Assembly: GCA_964533865.1 (NCBI GenBank)
Contig: CAZHRC010000019.1
Coordinates: forward strand, 1 to 41,337
DNA: 41,337 bases
Direction of reading: 5' to 3'
DNA from: CAZHRC01 sp964533865
GTDB taxonomy: Bacteria > Bacillota > Clostridia > Tissierellales > Peptoniphilaceae
The position numbers and the translations under genes are program-made. Under the pieces are notes generated by a model. The model was not told the DNA's origin. It ran no database searches and saw only the letters and a program-made list of their open reading frames with translations. Shown here one piece after another: positions 16,878 through 24,644 of the stretch; the first letter of the stretch is position 1; each line of letters opens with the position of its first letter.

Positions 16878-17876
16878 ATGGCAACGGGAAAGCTGCCTAA
16901 TGAGCTTCTATCATCTATTTTGAACAAGAACATCACGCTCAATCGCGAAGAAGTTCTGGTCGGTGCTAGGGTGGGATTGGACACCGCCATCCTCGATTTA
17001 GGGGATGAGTTAGTCGTTCTCTCCACCGACCCTATCACAGGGGCGGCCGCCAATATCGGGTCCTTGTCGGTAATCGTATCGATTAACGACATTGCCACTT
17101 CTGGCGGCGAGCCGGTATGCCTCTTGTTGACCATATTAGCCCCTCCAGGCAGCACCGTCGAAGAAATCGAAGCCATCCATGCCGATGCGACGAAGGAGGC
17201 TGAAAAGCACAACGTGGTCGTCGTAGGAGGCCACACGGAAATCACCGACGCTGTGACGCGATATGTGCTATCGACGACGGTCATTGGGAAGCTTCCGCGA
17301 GAAAAGCGACAGGATTATTCGAAAATCGCCTTTGGAGACAGCATCTACCTGACAAAAGACATTGGTTTGGAAGGGACGGCGATTTTGGCCAACGACCGGG
17401 AAGGGTTATTGCAACCCTATTTCAGTGATGAGGAGATCGATCTGGCTAAAAGCTATGCGGACAACTTATCTGTTCTTAAAGAGGGTCGCGCAGCGACAAA
17501 ACTCGGCGTTCAATACCTCCACGACGTTACTGAAGGAGGCATATACGGAGCGGTGTACGAAGCATCCCAAGGCATTGGCAAGGGGATGAAAATCTACCGA
17601 GACAAATTGCCGATCACTCCGATCACCGAGCGGGTTTGTGACCTCTTTCATATTGACCCGTTGGGGTTGATTTCCAGTGGTAGTATGTTGATGATCGTAC
17701 CCGAGGACAAGCGCGCCCTCGTCAAGGGGGAATTTGAAGCCCAAGGGCTTAAAGTGACCTGGATTGGTGAAGTGATCGATGGCGTGAGTGTTTTAGACGA
17801 GGGCGGCGAATTGAGGGTGATTCCTGCGCCGACTTCCGATGAGCTCTACCGAGCGCTGGCAGTGGAGGAATTATGA
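16878..17876 (+). CDS. AIR synthase-related protein (HypE/PurM-like fold)
   Basis: The 332-residue protein has the two-domain PurM/HypE fold. Residues about 45-150 contain the nucleotide-binding half with the Asp-rich STDPITG motif and INDIATSGGEP, and VVVVGGHTEITDAV follows. The C-terminal half has the DVTEGGIYGAVYEA loop. It resembles the clostridial HypE-like group, but it ends in RALAVEEL and lacks the terminal PRIC cysteine on which HypE builds its thiocarboxamide. It is therefore unlikely to be a normal hydrogenase-maturation factor, and no other hyp genes are near. It lies between gatB and rdgB and overlaps the rdgB start by an ATGA. Function unknown. Confidence 0.8.
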   Translation: MATGKLPNELLSSILNKNITLNREEVLVGARVGLDTAILDLGDELVVLSTDPITGAAANIGSLSVIVSINDIATSGGEPVCLLLTILAPPGSTVEEIEAIHADATKEAEKHNVVVVGGHTEITDAVTRYVLSTTVIGKLPREKRQDYSKIAFGDSIYLTKDIGLEGTAILANDREGLLQPYFSDEEIDLAKSYADNLSVLKEGRAATKLGVQYLHDVTEGGIYGAVYEASQGIGKGMKIYRDKLPITPITERVCDLFHIDPLGLISSGSMLMIVPEDKRALVKGEFEAQGLKVTWIGEVIDGVSVLDEGGELRVIPAPTSDELYRALAVEEL

Positions 17877-18487
17877 AACTAGTATTAGCTACGGGAAACT
17901 CCGATAAATTGAAAGAGATGAAAGCTTTGCTCGCAAAGCTCCCCATCGAAGTGACATCAAAAGATGAGATGGGTTTTGCCGATCTCGACGTCGACGAAAC
18001 GGGCGAGACCCTAGAAGACAATGCAGAGCTCAAGGCGAGGGCATTGTACGAAGCGACCGGAGAGTGGGTACTCGCTGACGATACCGGTCTTTTTGTCGAT
18101 GCCCTCGACGGTGCGCCTGGCGTGTATTCTGCAAGGTATGCTGGTGAACACGCCACATATGAAGACAATCGCAAACGCCTGCTCAGCGCGCTTGAAGGGG
18201 TAGATGATCGCAGTGCAGCCTTTCGAACCGTGGTGTGCCTAATCGACAAAGCCGGTCAAGCCATTTTTTTGGAAGGGGTATGCCCAGGTGCCATCGCCGT
18301 GGTCGAGCGCGGGGAGATGGGATTTGGCTACGATTCGATTTTCGTCCCCGAAGGATGGGATAGAAGTTTTGCAGAGATGACAGATGAAGAAAAAAATGCC
18401 ATCAGCCACCGGGGAAATGCTCTGGCGCTAGTGGCAAAAGGATTGGAAAAGTGGGTGATAGACCATGAGAGTGGCGGTAGTCTCTGA
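17873..18487 (+). CDS. rdgB: XTP/dITP diphosphatase (RdgB/HAM1 family)
   Basis: This house-cleaning enzyme hydrolyses non-canonical purine triphosphates such as dITP and XTP to the monophosphates. The 204 residues contain the N-terminal LATGNSDKLKEMKALL, the ADDTGLFVDALDGAPGVYSARYAG active-site region with its acidic residues, and GFGYDSIFVPEG. It overlaps the HypE-like gene at the start and the phosphoesterase gene by 23 nt at the end. The rdgB-yfcE pairing is common in Firmicutes. Confidence 0.95.
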   Translation: MKLVLATGNSDKLKEMKALLAKLPIEVTSKDEMGFADLDVDETGETLEDNAELKARALYEATGEWVLADDTGLFVDALDGAPGVYSARYAGEHATYEDNRKRLLSALEGVDDRSAAFRTVVCLIDKAGQAIFLEGVCPGAIAVVERGEMGFGYDSIFVPEGWDRSFAEMTDEEKNAISHRGNALALVAKGLEKWVIDHESGGSL

Positions 18488-18944
18488 TACTCACGGTGGC
18501 TTTGACCACGTGGAAAGTTATCTAAAACAATTGCATGACGTGGATTTGTTACTTCACCTTGGCGATCACGCCTCCGACGGGTTGAAAATCGCTCAAAGGT
18601 TGGGAATTCCTCTTCGAGCAGTACGCGGAAACAACGACTACTTTGACGATTTTGCCCCTTATGAAGACACTGTCGATTGCGAAGGGGTACGGATTTTTAT
18701 GAGCCATGGCAACAAACAGCGGGTCTATTCGGGAGTAACGGTCATGTACTACCTCGCTGCCCAAGCTGGTGCGCAGATCGCTTTGTTTGGCCATACTCAT
18801 ATGCGTTTTGATGAAACCTTCGATGGGATACGCATCATCAACCCGGGAAGTGCATCATTACCGAGAGATCCTTCTGCTAAAAAGAGCATGGTGATCCTCG
18901 ACATAGCAGATGGCGACTATACGGTGGAGTGGGTGACGTTGTAG
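18465..18944 (+). CDS. YfcE/MJ0936-type metallophosphoesterase
   Basis: This 159-residue calcineurin-like phosphoesterase carries the full metal-binding set: SDTHG (7-11), LGDH (about 32-35), GNND (about 51-54), MSHGN (about 81-85) and GHTH (about 104-107). Family members hydrolyse phosphodiesters in vitro; the physiological substrate is usually unknown. The start lies inside the end of rdgB with only a weak ribosome site, so translation is probably coupled. B. subtilis has the same partner arrangement (ysnA-ysnB). Confidence 0.9.
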   Translation: MRVAVVSDTHGGFDHVESYLKQLHDVDLLLHLGDHASDGLKIAQRLGIPLRAVRGNNDYFDDFAPYEDTVDCEGVRIFMSHGNKQRVYSGVTVMYYLAAQAGAQIALFGHTHMRFDETFDGIRIINPGSASLPRDPSAKKSMVILDIADGDYTVEWVTL

Positions 18945-19005
18945 GGTGGTAGAGAGTCGGCGCTAGACAACCGCCGAGTCTTAATGTCGGGAAGGAGGCA
19001 TCCCT

Positions 19006-20247
19006 GTGAAAATAAGCGAACTTTGCCAAGTCGTCAATCTATCAAAAGATACGATTTATTTCTATATCGACTCAGGATTGTTGTACCCTTCTCGAAAAGG
19101 GTCACGCTATTATTTTAACGAGGATGACATTGAAGCGGTAAACCGAGTGGCATTTTATCAGGAGATGGGTTTTACCATTAAAGAAATCGTCGAAATCTCT
19201 TCCCTTTGGCGCTGGTCCAATCAAATGGAGTCATCGGTAATCGATACGTACAAGGAAATGCTCATTCGAAGAAAAAGAGAGAACGATGCGACTTTAACGC
19301 GCATTCAAAGTGCCCAAATGACCATTGACGAAGAACTCCGGAGATTTACAGAGAGTGGCGAACCGAACTCGCGTTGTGATCAGGCGATTGGGGTGCCTTT
19401 TAGTGCCTTAGAGACGTTGATTTGCCCGGATTGCGGTGGTGCATTTAAGATCATCGACGCTCATATGGATATGGATTACATTTTCTCAGGAAGCATTGAA
19501 TGCCGATGCGGTTTGGCGATGAGGATTGCAGAGGGAATCATTAAGACGGGTAACACCTATGATGGTGGTTACGACGCACCTGATGTCGATCGAAAAATCT
19601 ATCAAAATATGCCGAGTGATTATTATAAATCTTTAAATACCATCGCAAATCGGATTCAGCAGGAGATCGATGGCTGTGCCTTATCCAAGCCCACGATTTT
19701 GGAAACCAATATTAACGGCTACTCCTTTATGTACAACCATCTGCACCTCCTCAAGAAAAATCCTCTATTGATTATGATCGATCGCTACCCTGAAGTGTTA
19801 CACAGCTATAAAGAAGTGATGGAACAAATCAATTCAAAACCTAAAATTGTGTATATTGCGGATGATGCTTTGACGTATTGCATCAAAGAGGAATCTGTGG
19901 ATTACGTGATTTCCTTGTTTAGTGCCAATGAACACCAGTTGTACAAGCAAGTTTCCTATCTGGAACACATCTCTACCTATTTGAAACCGGGAGGTGTGGT
20001 ACTCGGTGCATTTATGGGCTTTCCAAGGGGATCGGCCTCGAGAAGAAATGTGATGAAGGCCTATCCAGAGTCTTCAGAAAACGCTTACTTGTCCGATGAA
20101 TTTCTCTATGAGCTAAATACTTACTTTAGAGACACCACTGTTGAAGAACTCGGTGCCTTTGAAGTGTTGGTGGATCGGATGAGCTTTAAGCACCACGTAA
20201 AGGGTGAACTCATGACTCATGTTTTTTATAAAGGTACGAGAAAATAG
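19006..20247 (+). CDS. MerR-type HTH, zinc-ribbon and methyltransferase-like fusion
   Basis: The 413-residue protein starts with GTG behind AAGGAGG. Residues 1-70 are a MerR winged HTH (ISELCQVVNLSKDTIYFY, then a YFNEDDIEAV wing), followed by a coiled-coil-like helix about 75-112. Residues 140-168 hold a possible zinc ribbon (CPDC, then CRC: Cys140, 143, 166, 168). From about 228 to 410 the pattern looks like a class-I SAM methyltransferase: LLIMIDRYPE (acidic strand-2 end), VDYVISLFSANEH (motif IV) and LKPGGVVLG (motif V). The usual glycine-rich motif I is replaced by LETNINGYSF, so catalysis is uncertain. It may be a sensor that binds a small molecule such as SAM. It follows yfcE by about 60 bp and may share that transcript. 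Confidence 0.75.
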   Translation: MKISELCQVVNLSKDTIYFYIDSGLLYPSRKGSRYYFNEDDIEAVNRVAFYQEMGFTIKEIVEISSLWRWSNQMESSVIDTYKEMLIRRKRENDATLTRIQSAQMTIDEELRRFTESGEPNSRCDQAIGVPFSALETLICPDCGGAFKIIDAHMDMDYIFSGSIECRCGLAMRIAEGIIKTGNTYDGGYDAPDVDRKIYQNMPSDYYKSLNTIANRIQQEIDGCALSKPTILETNINGYSFMYNHLHLLKKNPLLIMIDRYPEVLHSYKEVMEQINSKPKIVYIADDALTYCIKEESVDYVISLFSANEHQLYKQVSYLEHISTYLKPGGVVLGAFMGFPRGSASRRNVMKAYPESSENAYLSDEFLYELNTYFRDTTVEELGAFEVLVDRMSFKHHVKGELMTHVFYKGTRK

Positions 20248-20363
20248 GGTGACGAGGCGTGTGCAGTTAGGGAGTACACGCCACGTTTCATCATGTTGAA
20301 AGAATTTAAAATGAGTTATTGGAGGATAGTCGACAATAGCTCTTTTTTTGCGTAATCATACGG

Positions 20364-20499
20364 TTGACATGGTGTGCGCTCCTTGTTAGATAATGAGGAT
20401 CAGACGAGAGTGAACTACGGTAGGAGAGGGGGAGTGAACGTTTGCGAGGCGTATTGCGCGCCTAACCGAGGTTCTGGTCATTACTGAAAGGAGTGTAGG
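20364..20499 (+). promoter_or_regulatory. Promoter and folded leader of the AGCS symporter operon
   Basis: TTGACA (20364-20369) is followed by GATAAT (20389-20394; spacing 19) or the overlapping TAGATA (spacing 17). In the leader, GATCAGA (20398-20404) can pair with TCTGGTC (20473-20479), enclosing an AGGCG/CGCCT hairpin (20447-20451 with 20459-20463). A GAGTGAAC-like direct repeat also occurs. The conserved bases of the glycine riboswitch were not found. Confidence 0.5.
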
Positions 20500-21855
20500 A
20501 TGAACGCATTATACGATTTATTGATCCGTTTTTCGGATTGGATTTGGGGTTGGCCCATGTTGATCTTTTTGATCCTCAGTGGGCTGTATTTGGGAGCGCG
20601 CATTGGCGGGATTCAGTTTACCAAATTTGGTTATATTATGAAAAACACCCTAGGTGCGATGACTAAATCCACTGGTGAAGGTGGCGTAACGGGTTTTCAA
20701 GCAGTGTCGGCAGCGCTTGCCGCGACTTTAGGAACGGGAAATATCGTTGGCATCGGGATTGGGATCGCCAACGGAGGCCCAGGTGCCGTGTTTTGGATGT
20801 GGTTGATCGGTTTGATCGCCATGGGAATCAAATACTCGGAAGTCATTTGTTCCGTAAAGTTTAGAGAAAAAAGGGAGAATGGGGAGTACAGTGCTGGACC
20901 CTTTATGTATATTTCCAAAGGGCTAAAAAACAAGAGCCTTGGAAGAGTATTGGCGGTGGCCTACGTCGCTGTTATGATCGTCGCGCTGCTCGTCGCTTCG
21001 GGGGTGCACACGGGCGCTGTAGTAGATAGTTTAGAAGCCGTTAAAGTACCGCGTTTGGTTTCGACGGTGATCACGATTGCCTTTCTTGTCTTTATCGTGT
21101 TTGGCGGAATTCAACGCATCGTCAATTTTACGGAAAAGCTGGTACCGATCATGTCGGTGCTCTACATTATAGGATGCATTGCAGTGATTGTCGTCAACGT
21201 GGATAATTTCATTCCGTCGTTCTTGTCGATTTTCGAGTACGCTTTCCAACCTCATGCCGCTGTCGGTGGTTTTACTGGGGCGGCAGTTGCGGCCACCGTT
21301 CGATGGGGTGTCGCCAGGGGTATGTACTCTAACGACTCTGGTAACGGTATCCAGTCAATAGCCCATGGGCAAGCAGATGTCGATCACCCGGTCAAACAAG
21401 CGATTTGGGGTGTATTTGAAGTCTTTTTTAGCACGATGGTCGTCTGCTCTTTTTCGGCGTTGGCGATTTTATCCTCAGGTGCTTGGTCGGTTTACGGGGC
21501 AGAGGGAGCAGGCATCGTCGCTCAGCGTGCTTTTTCAGAGAGCTTGGGCACGCCAGGATTGATACTGATCACCATAGCTGTCGTTCTGTTCGCTTTTTCC
21601 ACAGTTCTGGGTTTTTCCTATTTCGTTGAAAATCAAGCATCGAGTCTTTTTGGCAATCGTGCAGGGAAGTTTACTCAAGTGATCTATATTGTGTTTATGG
21701 CCTTTGGTGGCATGTACGGAGTAGCAAAAATCGTTCCGATTGCCGACTTTATGAACGCGTGGACGATTCTAATCAACATGACGGCGGTTCTCGCTTTGGG
21801 TAAAATGGTAGGAGACGAGACCAAAGATTATTTTAGACAAGTGGAGGGGAAATAA
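20500..21855 (+). CDS. AGCS-family sodium:alanine/glycine symporter
   Basis: This 451-residue integral membrane protein belongs to the alanine-or-glycine:cation symporter family (AlsT/DagA/AgcS). The family signature is the stretch TGNIVGIGIGIANGGPGAVFWMW (about 77-99), followed by a conserved KYSEV. About ten or more hydrophobic helices can be read along the chain. It imports a small neutral amino acid with Na+; the exact substrate is not evident. The ATG follows AAAGGAG. The hydrolase gene starts 1 bp after its stop, so the two are co-expressed, perhaps for uptake and processing of the same amino-acid-like compound. Confidence 0.92.
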   Translation: MNALYDLLIRFSDWIWGWPMLIFLILSGLYLGARIGGIQFTKFGYIMKNTLGAMTKSTGEGGVTGFQAVSAALAATLGTGNIVGIGIGIANGGPGAVFWMWLIGLIAMGIKYSEVICSVKFREKRENGEYSAGPFMYISKGLKNKSLGRVLAVAYVAVMIVALLVASGVHTGAVVDSLEAVKVPRLVSTVITIAFLVFIVFGGIQRIVNFTEKLVPIMSVLYIIGCIAVIVVNVDNFIPSFLSIFEYAFQPHAAVGGFTGAAVAATVRWGVARGMYSNDSGNGIQSIAHGQADVDHPVKQAIWGVFEVFFSTMVVCSFSALAILSSGAWSVYGAEGAGIVAQRAFSESLGTPGLILITIAVVLFAFSTVLGFSYFVENQASSLFGNRAGKFTQVIYIVFMAFGGMYGVAKIVPIADFMNAWTILINMTAVLALGKMVGDETKDYFRQVEGK

Positions 21856-21856
21856 G

Positions 21857-22609
21857 ATGAAGCCTATCATTGGCATATCGTCAAACTACATCGACGATGA
21901 TTTGTATTTTAGAGATCAAGGTTTAGGCTCTTATGGACAAACGTGGAGTGCTATCGCCAACGACTACGTGAATGCGGTCTACCGTGCAGGCGGTATTCCA
22001 GTCGTCATTCCTATCAGCGAAGATCAGGAGATGACCCGCGATATTCTCGATACCCTCGACGGTGTCCTTATGAGTGGCGGAAATGATGTGGATACTTACA
22101 AATATCATGAAAGGCCACAACGAAAACTGGGGCGCATTCACACCTTGAGAGACAATCAAGATTTATTTATCGTAGACTATATGAATAAGGCAAAGAAGCC
22201 GATCTTTGGCATTTGTAGAGGGCTACAGATTTTAAACGTAGCGTTTGGCGGGACGCTTATCCAAGATATTCCTAGCGAAGGGTATTTGGACCATGGGTTG
22301 GTCAACAATGAACGCTACTATCCTTCACATACGGTGATTGTTGAGAAAGGCAGTCGATTATACGACGCCTATCGAAACGAGGAGATTCTCGTCAATTCTT
22401 ATCATCATCAAGGGGTGAAAGTGATTGGCAAAGGGTTAAAACCAGTAGCTTGGACAGAGGACAATTTATGCGAAGCGGTGGAATTGGATGCAGAGGATCA
22501 TTTTGTACTTGGTGTTCAATGGCATCCAGAGATGATGTCGGTCAAACACGATGAGCATTTAAGGATTTTTAAAGATTTCGTTGAAGCTTGCAGGCCTTCA
22601 GTGGGATAA
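21857..22609 (+). CDS. Peptidase C26/PuuD-like gamma-glutamyl hydrolase
   Basis: The 250-residue protein is a class-I glutamine-amidotransferase-fold hydrolase. It shows the SGGNDVD loop, the nucleophile elbow FGICRGLQILN (Cys about 115), the SYHHQGVK motif, and the catalytic VQWHPE. This matches gamma-glutamyl-GABA hydrolase (PuuD) and related peptidase C26 enzymes. Being coupled to an amino-acid symporter, it may free an amine or amino acid from a gamma-glutamyl conjugate (inference). A GGAGGGG site lies just before it, and a hairpin terminator follows. Confidence 0.87.
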   Translation: MKPIIGISSNYIDDDLYFRDQGLGSYGQTWSAIANDYVNAVYRAGGIPVVIPISEDQEMTRDILDTLDGVLMSGGNDVDTYKYHERPQRKLGRIHTLRDNQDLFIVDYMNKAKKPIFGICRGLQILNVAFGGTLIQDIPSEGYLDHGLVNNERYYPSHTVIVEKGSRLYDAYRNEEILVNSYHHQGVKVIGKGLKPVAWTEDNLCEAVELDAEDHFVLGVQWHPEMMSVKHDEHLRIFKDFVEACRPSVG

Positions 22610-22621
22610 GGCAACTTATTT

Positions 22622-22661
22622 CCCCCAACACTAGCCATCAAAGGCTATGGGTTGGGGGTTT
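22622..22661 (+). terminator. Terminator after the symporter-hydrolase operon
   Basis: CCCCCAAC (22622-22629) pairs with GTTGGGGG (22651-22658), with an inner TAGCC/GGCTA stem. The T-tract is short (TTTGT). Confidence 0.65.
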
Positions 22662-22685
22662 GTCTGTAAAGTCAAAGGATGCCCC

Positions 22686-22738
22686 TGTTAACCCTAGACG
22701 TTTTTTGATATAATTAACTCGTAAACAACGTTAACGTT
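22686..22738 (+). promoter_or_regulatory. Promoter and palindromic operator of the GntR gene
   Basis: TATAAT at 22709-22714 has a poor -35 region 17 bp earlier (TGTTAA). A perfect 12-bp palindrome AACGTTAACGTT (22727-22738) lies just after the expected start site, in the right place for self-repression by the GntR regulator. Confidence 0.6.
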
Positions 22739-22754
22739 TGTAAGGAGATGAAAA

Positions 22755-23465
22755 ATGCGCCCTAAATATATGGTTATTTATGACGATATTGTCAATCGAA
22801 TTGAATCTGGCGAGTTGGCTAAAAACACATTGCTCCCTTCAGAAAAGGACATGATGGAGGCTTGGTCTTGCTCGCGAGATACGGTGCGAAAGGCGATGGC
22901 ATTGTTGCTGAGCAACGGTCACATTGAAAAATCCCAAGGTCGCAGATCGCGAATTGTTGAGAAGACAAGTTACGATTTTCCCGTATCGAAAATCACCAGT
23001 TATCAAGAGTTGGTCGATGCGCAGAGCCTGAGAAGCCATACGGAAGTCGTGGGTTTTTCGTTGCTTCACCACCCTCATCCCGTCTTTGAAAAATTTGGTC
23101 TTGAAAAGACCGATGAACGTATTTTAGAGATTGTACGAGTACGCGCCATCGACAACGAGCGGATCATCTTAGATAAGGATTATTTTAGAACGGTATACGT
23201 CAATGGGCTCACTCGAGACATTGCCCAACAGTCGGTCTACAGATATATCGAGGAAGAGTTGGGTTTGGAAATTGGCTATGCGGAGAAAGTGATCACGATT
23301 CAGCATCCGACACCAGAGGATAAAGCGCTGTTGGATCTGAGAGAGACGGACCAAATCGCCGTGGTGGACAGCAATGTTTACCTTGCAGATGGCACTTTAT
23401 TTCAGCGGACCATTTCAAGACATCGCTCAGACAAGTTTCGCTTTAAAGATTTTGCCCATCGTTGA
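22755..23465 (+). CDS. GntR-family (HutC subfamily, UTRA) regulator
   Basis: The 236-residue protein has an N-terminal GntR winged HTH (YDDIVNRIESGEL, then LPSEKDMMEAWSCSRDTVRKAMALL, about 9-55) and a C-terminal UTRA ligand-binding domain (about 80-230). In this subfamily, which includes TreR, HutC and NagR, UTRA binds a small sugar or amino-acid-related effector. The ATG follows AAGGAGATG. It is divergent in function from its neighbours but directly follows the symporter-hydrolase pair, so that pair is a reasonable target besides itself. The effector is unknown. Confidence 0.88.
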   Translation: MRPKYMVIYDDIVNRIESGELAKNTLLPSEKDMMEAWSCSRDTVRKAMALLLSNGHIEKSQGRRSRIVEKTSYDFPVSKITSYQELVDAQSLRSHTEVVGFSLLHHPHPVFEKFGLEKTDERILEIVRVRAIDNERIILDKDYFRTVYVNGLTRDIAQQSVYRYIEEELGLEIGYAEKVITIQHPTPEDKALLDLRETDQIAVVDSNVYLADGTLFQRTISRHRSDKFRFKDFAHR

Positions 23466-23471
23466 ACAAGG

Positions 23472-23501
23472 CGGCCTTTCCTATAGAGAAGGGTCGTTTT
23501 T
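23472..23501 (+). terminator. Terminator after the GntR gene
   Basis: CGGCCTTTC (23472-23480) pairs with GAAGGGTCG (23488-23496), including two G-U pairs, and is followed by T5. Confidence 0.65.
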
Positions 23502-23601
23502 GTTTTATTAAAAGACCATTTAACTTTGAAGAGTTAAGTGAAAAGAGTGGGTATACATAAATTAACATTTAATGTTTGCTTAAAAAATCAAGGGGGACGG
23601 A

Positions 23602-24453
23602 ATGAAAAAATCGAGACTGATCATGGTGTTGGCGTTGGTATTGGTGTTATTAGCATCTTGTGGCACCAATGGACCTAAGGATGCAAAGCAGATTCTTGAG
23701 CAATCGAATCAAGTATTGAAAACCAAGAAATCGTATACTGCGGACTATTCGATGAAGATGGGATCGAGCCAAGATGGCAACGCCATTACCATGGATATGA
23801 CTGGAGACATGAAGGTCATGGAAGCTGAGAAGCTGATGGAAATGAAGATGGTCATGAACATGAAAATGGAGGGATTGGGCTTGGATGTGCCTCCGACGAA
23901 CATGGTGGCTTATTCCCAAGCGGACCCCAACAATCCAGACGATATGTTGATGTACATGCAGATCATGGGGATGTGGGTTAAGACCAAGTTTACCATGGAT
24001 GAATACCAATCGAATTCGATGAACATGGAAGCGTCGATGATGAAAATACTCGAAGATAATAAAGAGTTGATCACTCTCGTTGAAGGTACGGAGAAAGTTG
24101 GGGATGTGGAAGCCTACGTCCTCTCTGGGGTATTGCCGGGGACGGTACTAAAAGACCTAGCCAATCTCAATCCGCAAGCAGGCGCGCCAAAGGACGTCTA
24201 TCCTGAAGAAATGGCGCTGGCATTAAAAGCCTACTACAACAAGGCCACCAGTCTACCGATGAAAGTGGTGATGAACATAACGGAAGAGGCAAAGGTGAAA
24301 CTCAAAGAGTCGGCAACGCCAATGGCCATCGATGATTTGGAGGTGACCGTCACTTATACTGGCTTTGATAACGTGGATAGCATCACCATCCCTGAAGAAG
24401 CCCTCAACGCATCGGAACTACCAGACATACCAGAGGTGCAACAGACAAATTAA
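23602..24453 (+). CDS. Methionine-rich lipoprotein
   Basis: The 283-residue protein begins with a lipoprotein signal peptide (MKKSRLIMVLALVLVLL, lipobox LASC, Cys about 20) and should be attached to the outer face of the membrane. The mature part resembles LolA/LppX-like or DUF6612-type lipoproteins of Firmicutes (alternating beta-strand segments, KSYTADYSMKM, and a YVLSG strand). It is strikingly rich in methionine: I count about 29, or one residue in ten, clustered at about 50-85 and 115-150 in patterns such as MEMKMVMNMKME. A role in lipid binding, metal binding or oxidant scavenging is possible. It has no clear partner; GGGGGACGG-like purines precede the ATG. Confidence 0.75.
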   Translation: MKKSRLIMVLALVLVLLASCGTNGPKDAKQILEQSNQVLKTKKSYTADYSMKMGSSQDGNAITMDMTGDMKVMEAEKLMEMKMVMNMKMEGLGLDVPPTNMVAYSQADPNNPDDMLMYMQIMGMWVKTKFTMDEYQSNSMNMEASMMKILEDNKELITLVEGTEKVGDVEAYVLSGVLPGTVLKDLANLNPQAGAPKDVYPEEMALALKAYYNKATSLPMKVVMNITEEAKVKLKESATPMAIDDLEVTVTYTGFDNVDSITIPEEALNASELPDIPEVQQTN

Positions 24454-24475
24454 CGTATGGATGCGCTCGACGTTT

Positions 24476-24510
24476 GATACCTCCCTTGTCAACTTGACAA
24501 GGGAGGTATC
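24476..24510. repeat. Perfect 35-nt palindrome
   Basis: Two 17-base arms (24476-24492 and 24494-24510) are exact reverse complements around a single C. No T-tract follows, so it is not an ordinary terminator, although it lies where one would be expected after the lipoprotein gene. It could be a hairpin terminator of a less usual kind or a binding site for a dimeric protein. Confidence 0.7.
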
Positions 24511-24547
24511 AATTCATCCAGTAGGGATTATTTTCGGCAGGAAACAT

Positions 24548-24578
24548 TTGCCTTTCACAAAGATAAATATGCTATACT
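24548..24578 (+). promoter_or_regulatory. Possible promoter of the cobQ-cbiB-cit operon
   Basis: TATACT (24573-24578) follows TTGCCT (24548-24553) at 19 bp. The leader of about 60 nt is too short for a cobalamin riboswitch. Confidence 0.45.
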
Positions 24579-24644
24579 TGAAGTGTGGAAGCATTCAGCC
24601 TTGCTCTGAAGAGAGAAAAGTAGATTTTCACAAGGAGGAACGAC

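Noticed and set aside
16878..17876. Canonical HypE hydrogenase maturation protein
   Set aside because: It lacks the C-terminal PRIC cysteine and any neighbouring hyp or hydrogenase genes.
20395..20499. Glycine riboswitch upstream of the AGCS symporter
   Set aside because: The conserved core (CCGAAGG-like and CUCUCAGG-like segments) is absent; only generic pairing is visible.
24510..24644. Cobalamin riboswitch upstream of cobQ
   Set aside because: The leader after the -10 box is only about 60 nt and lacks the B12-box.
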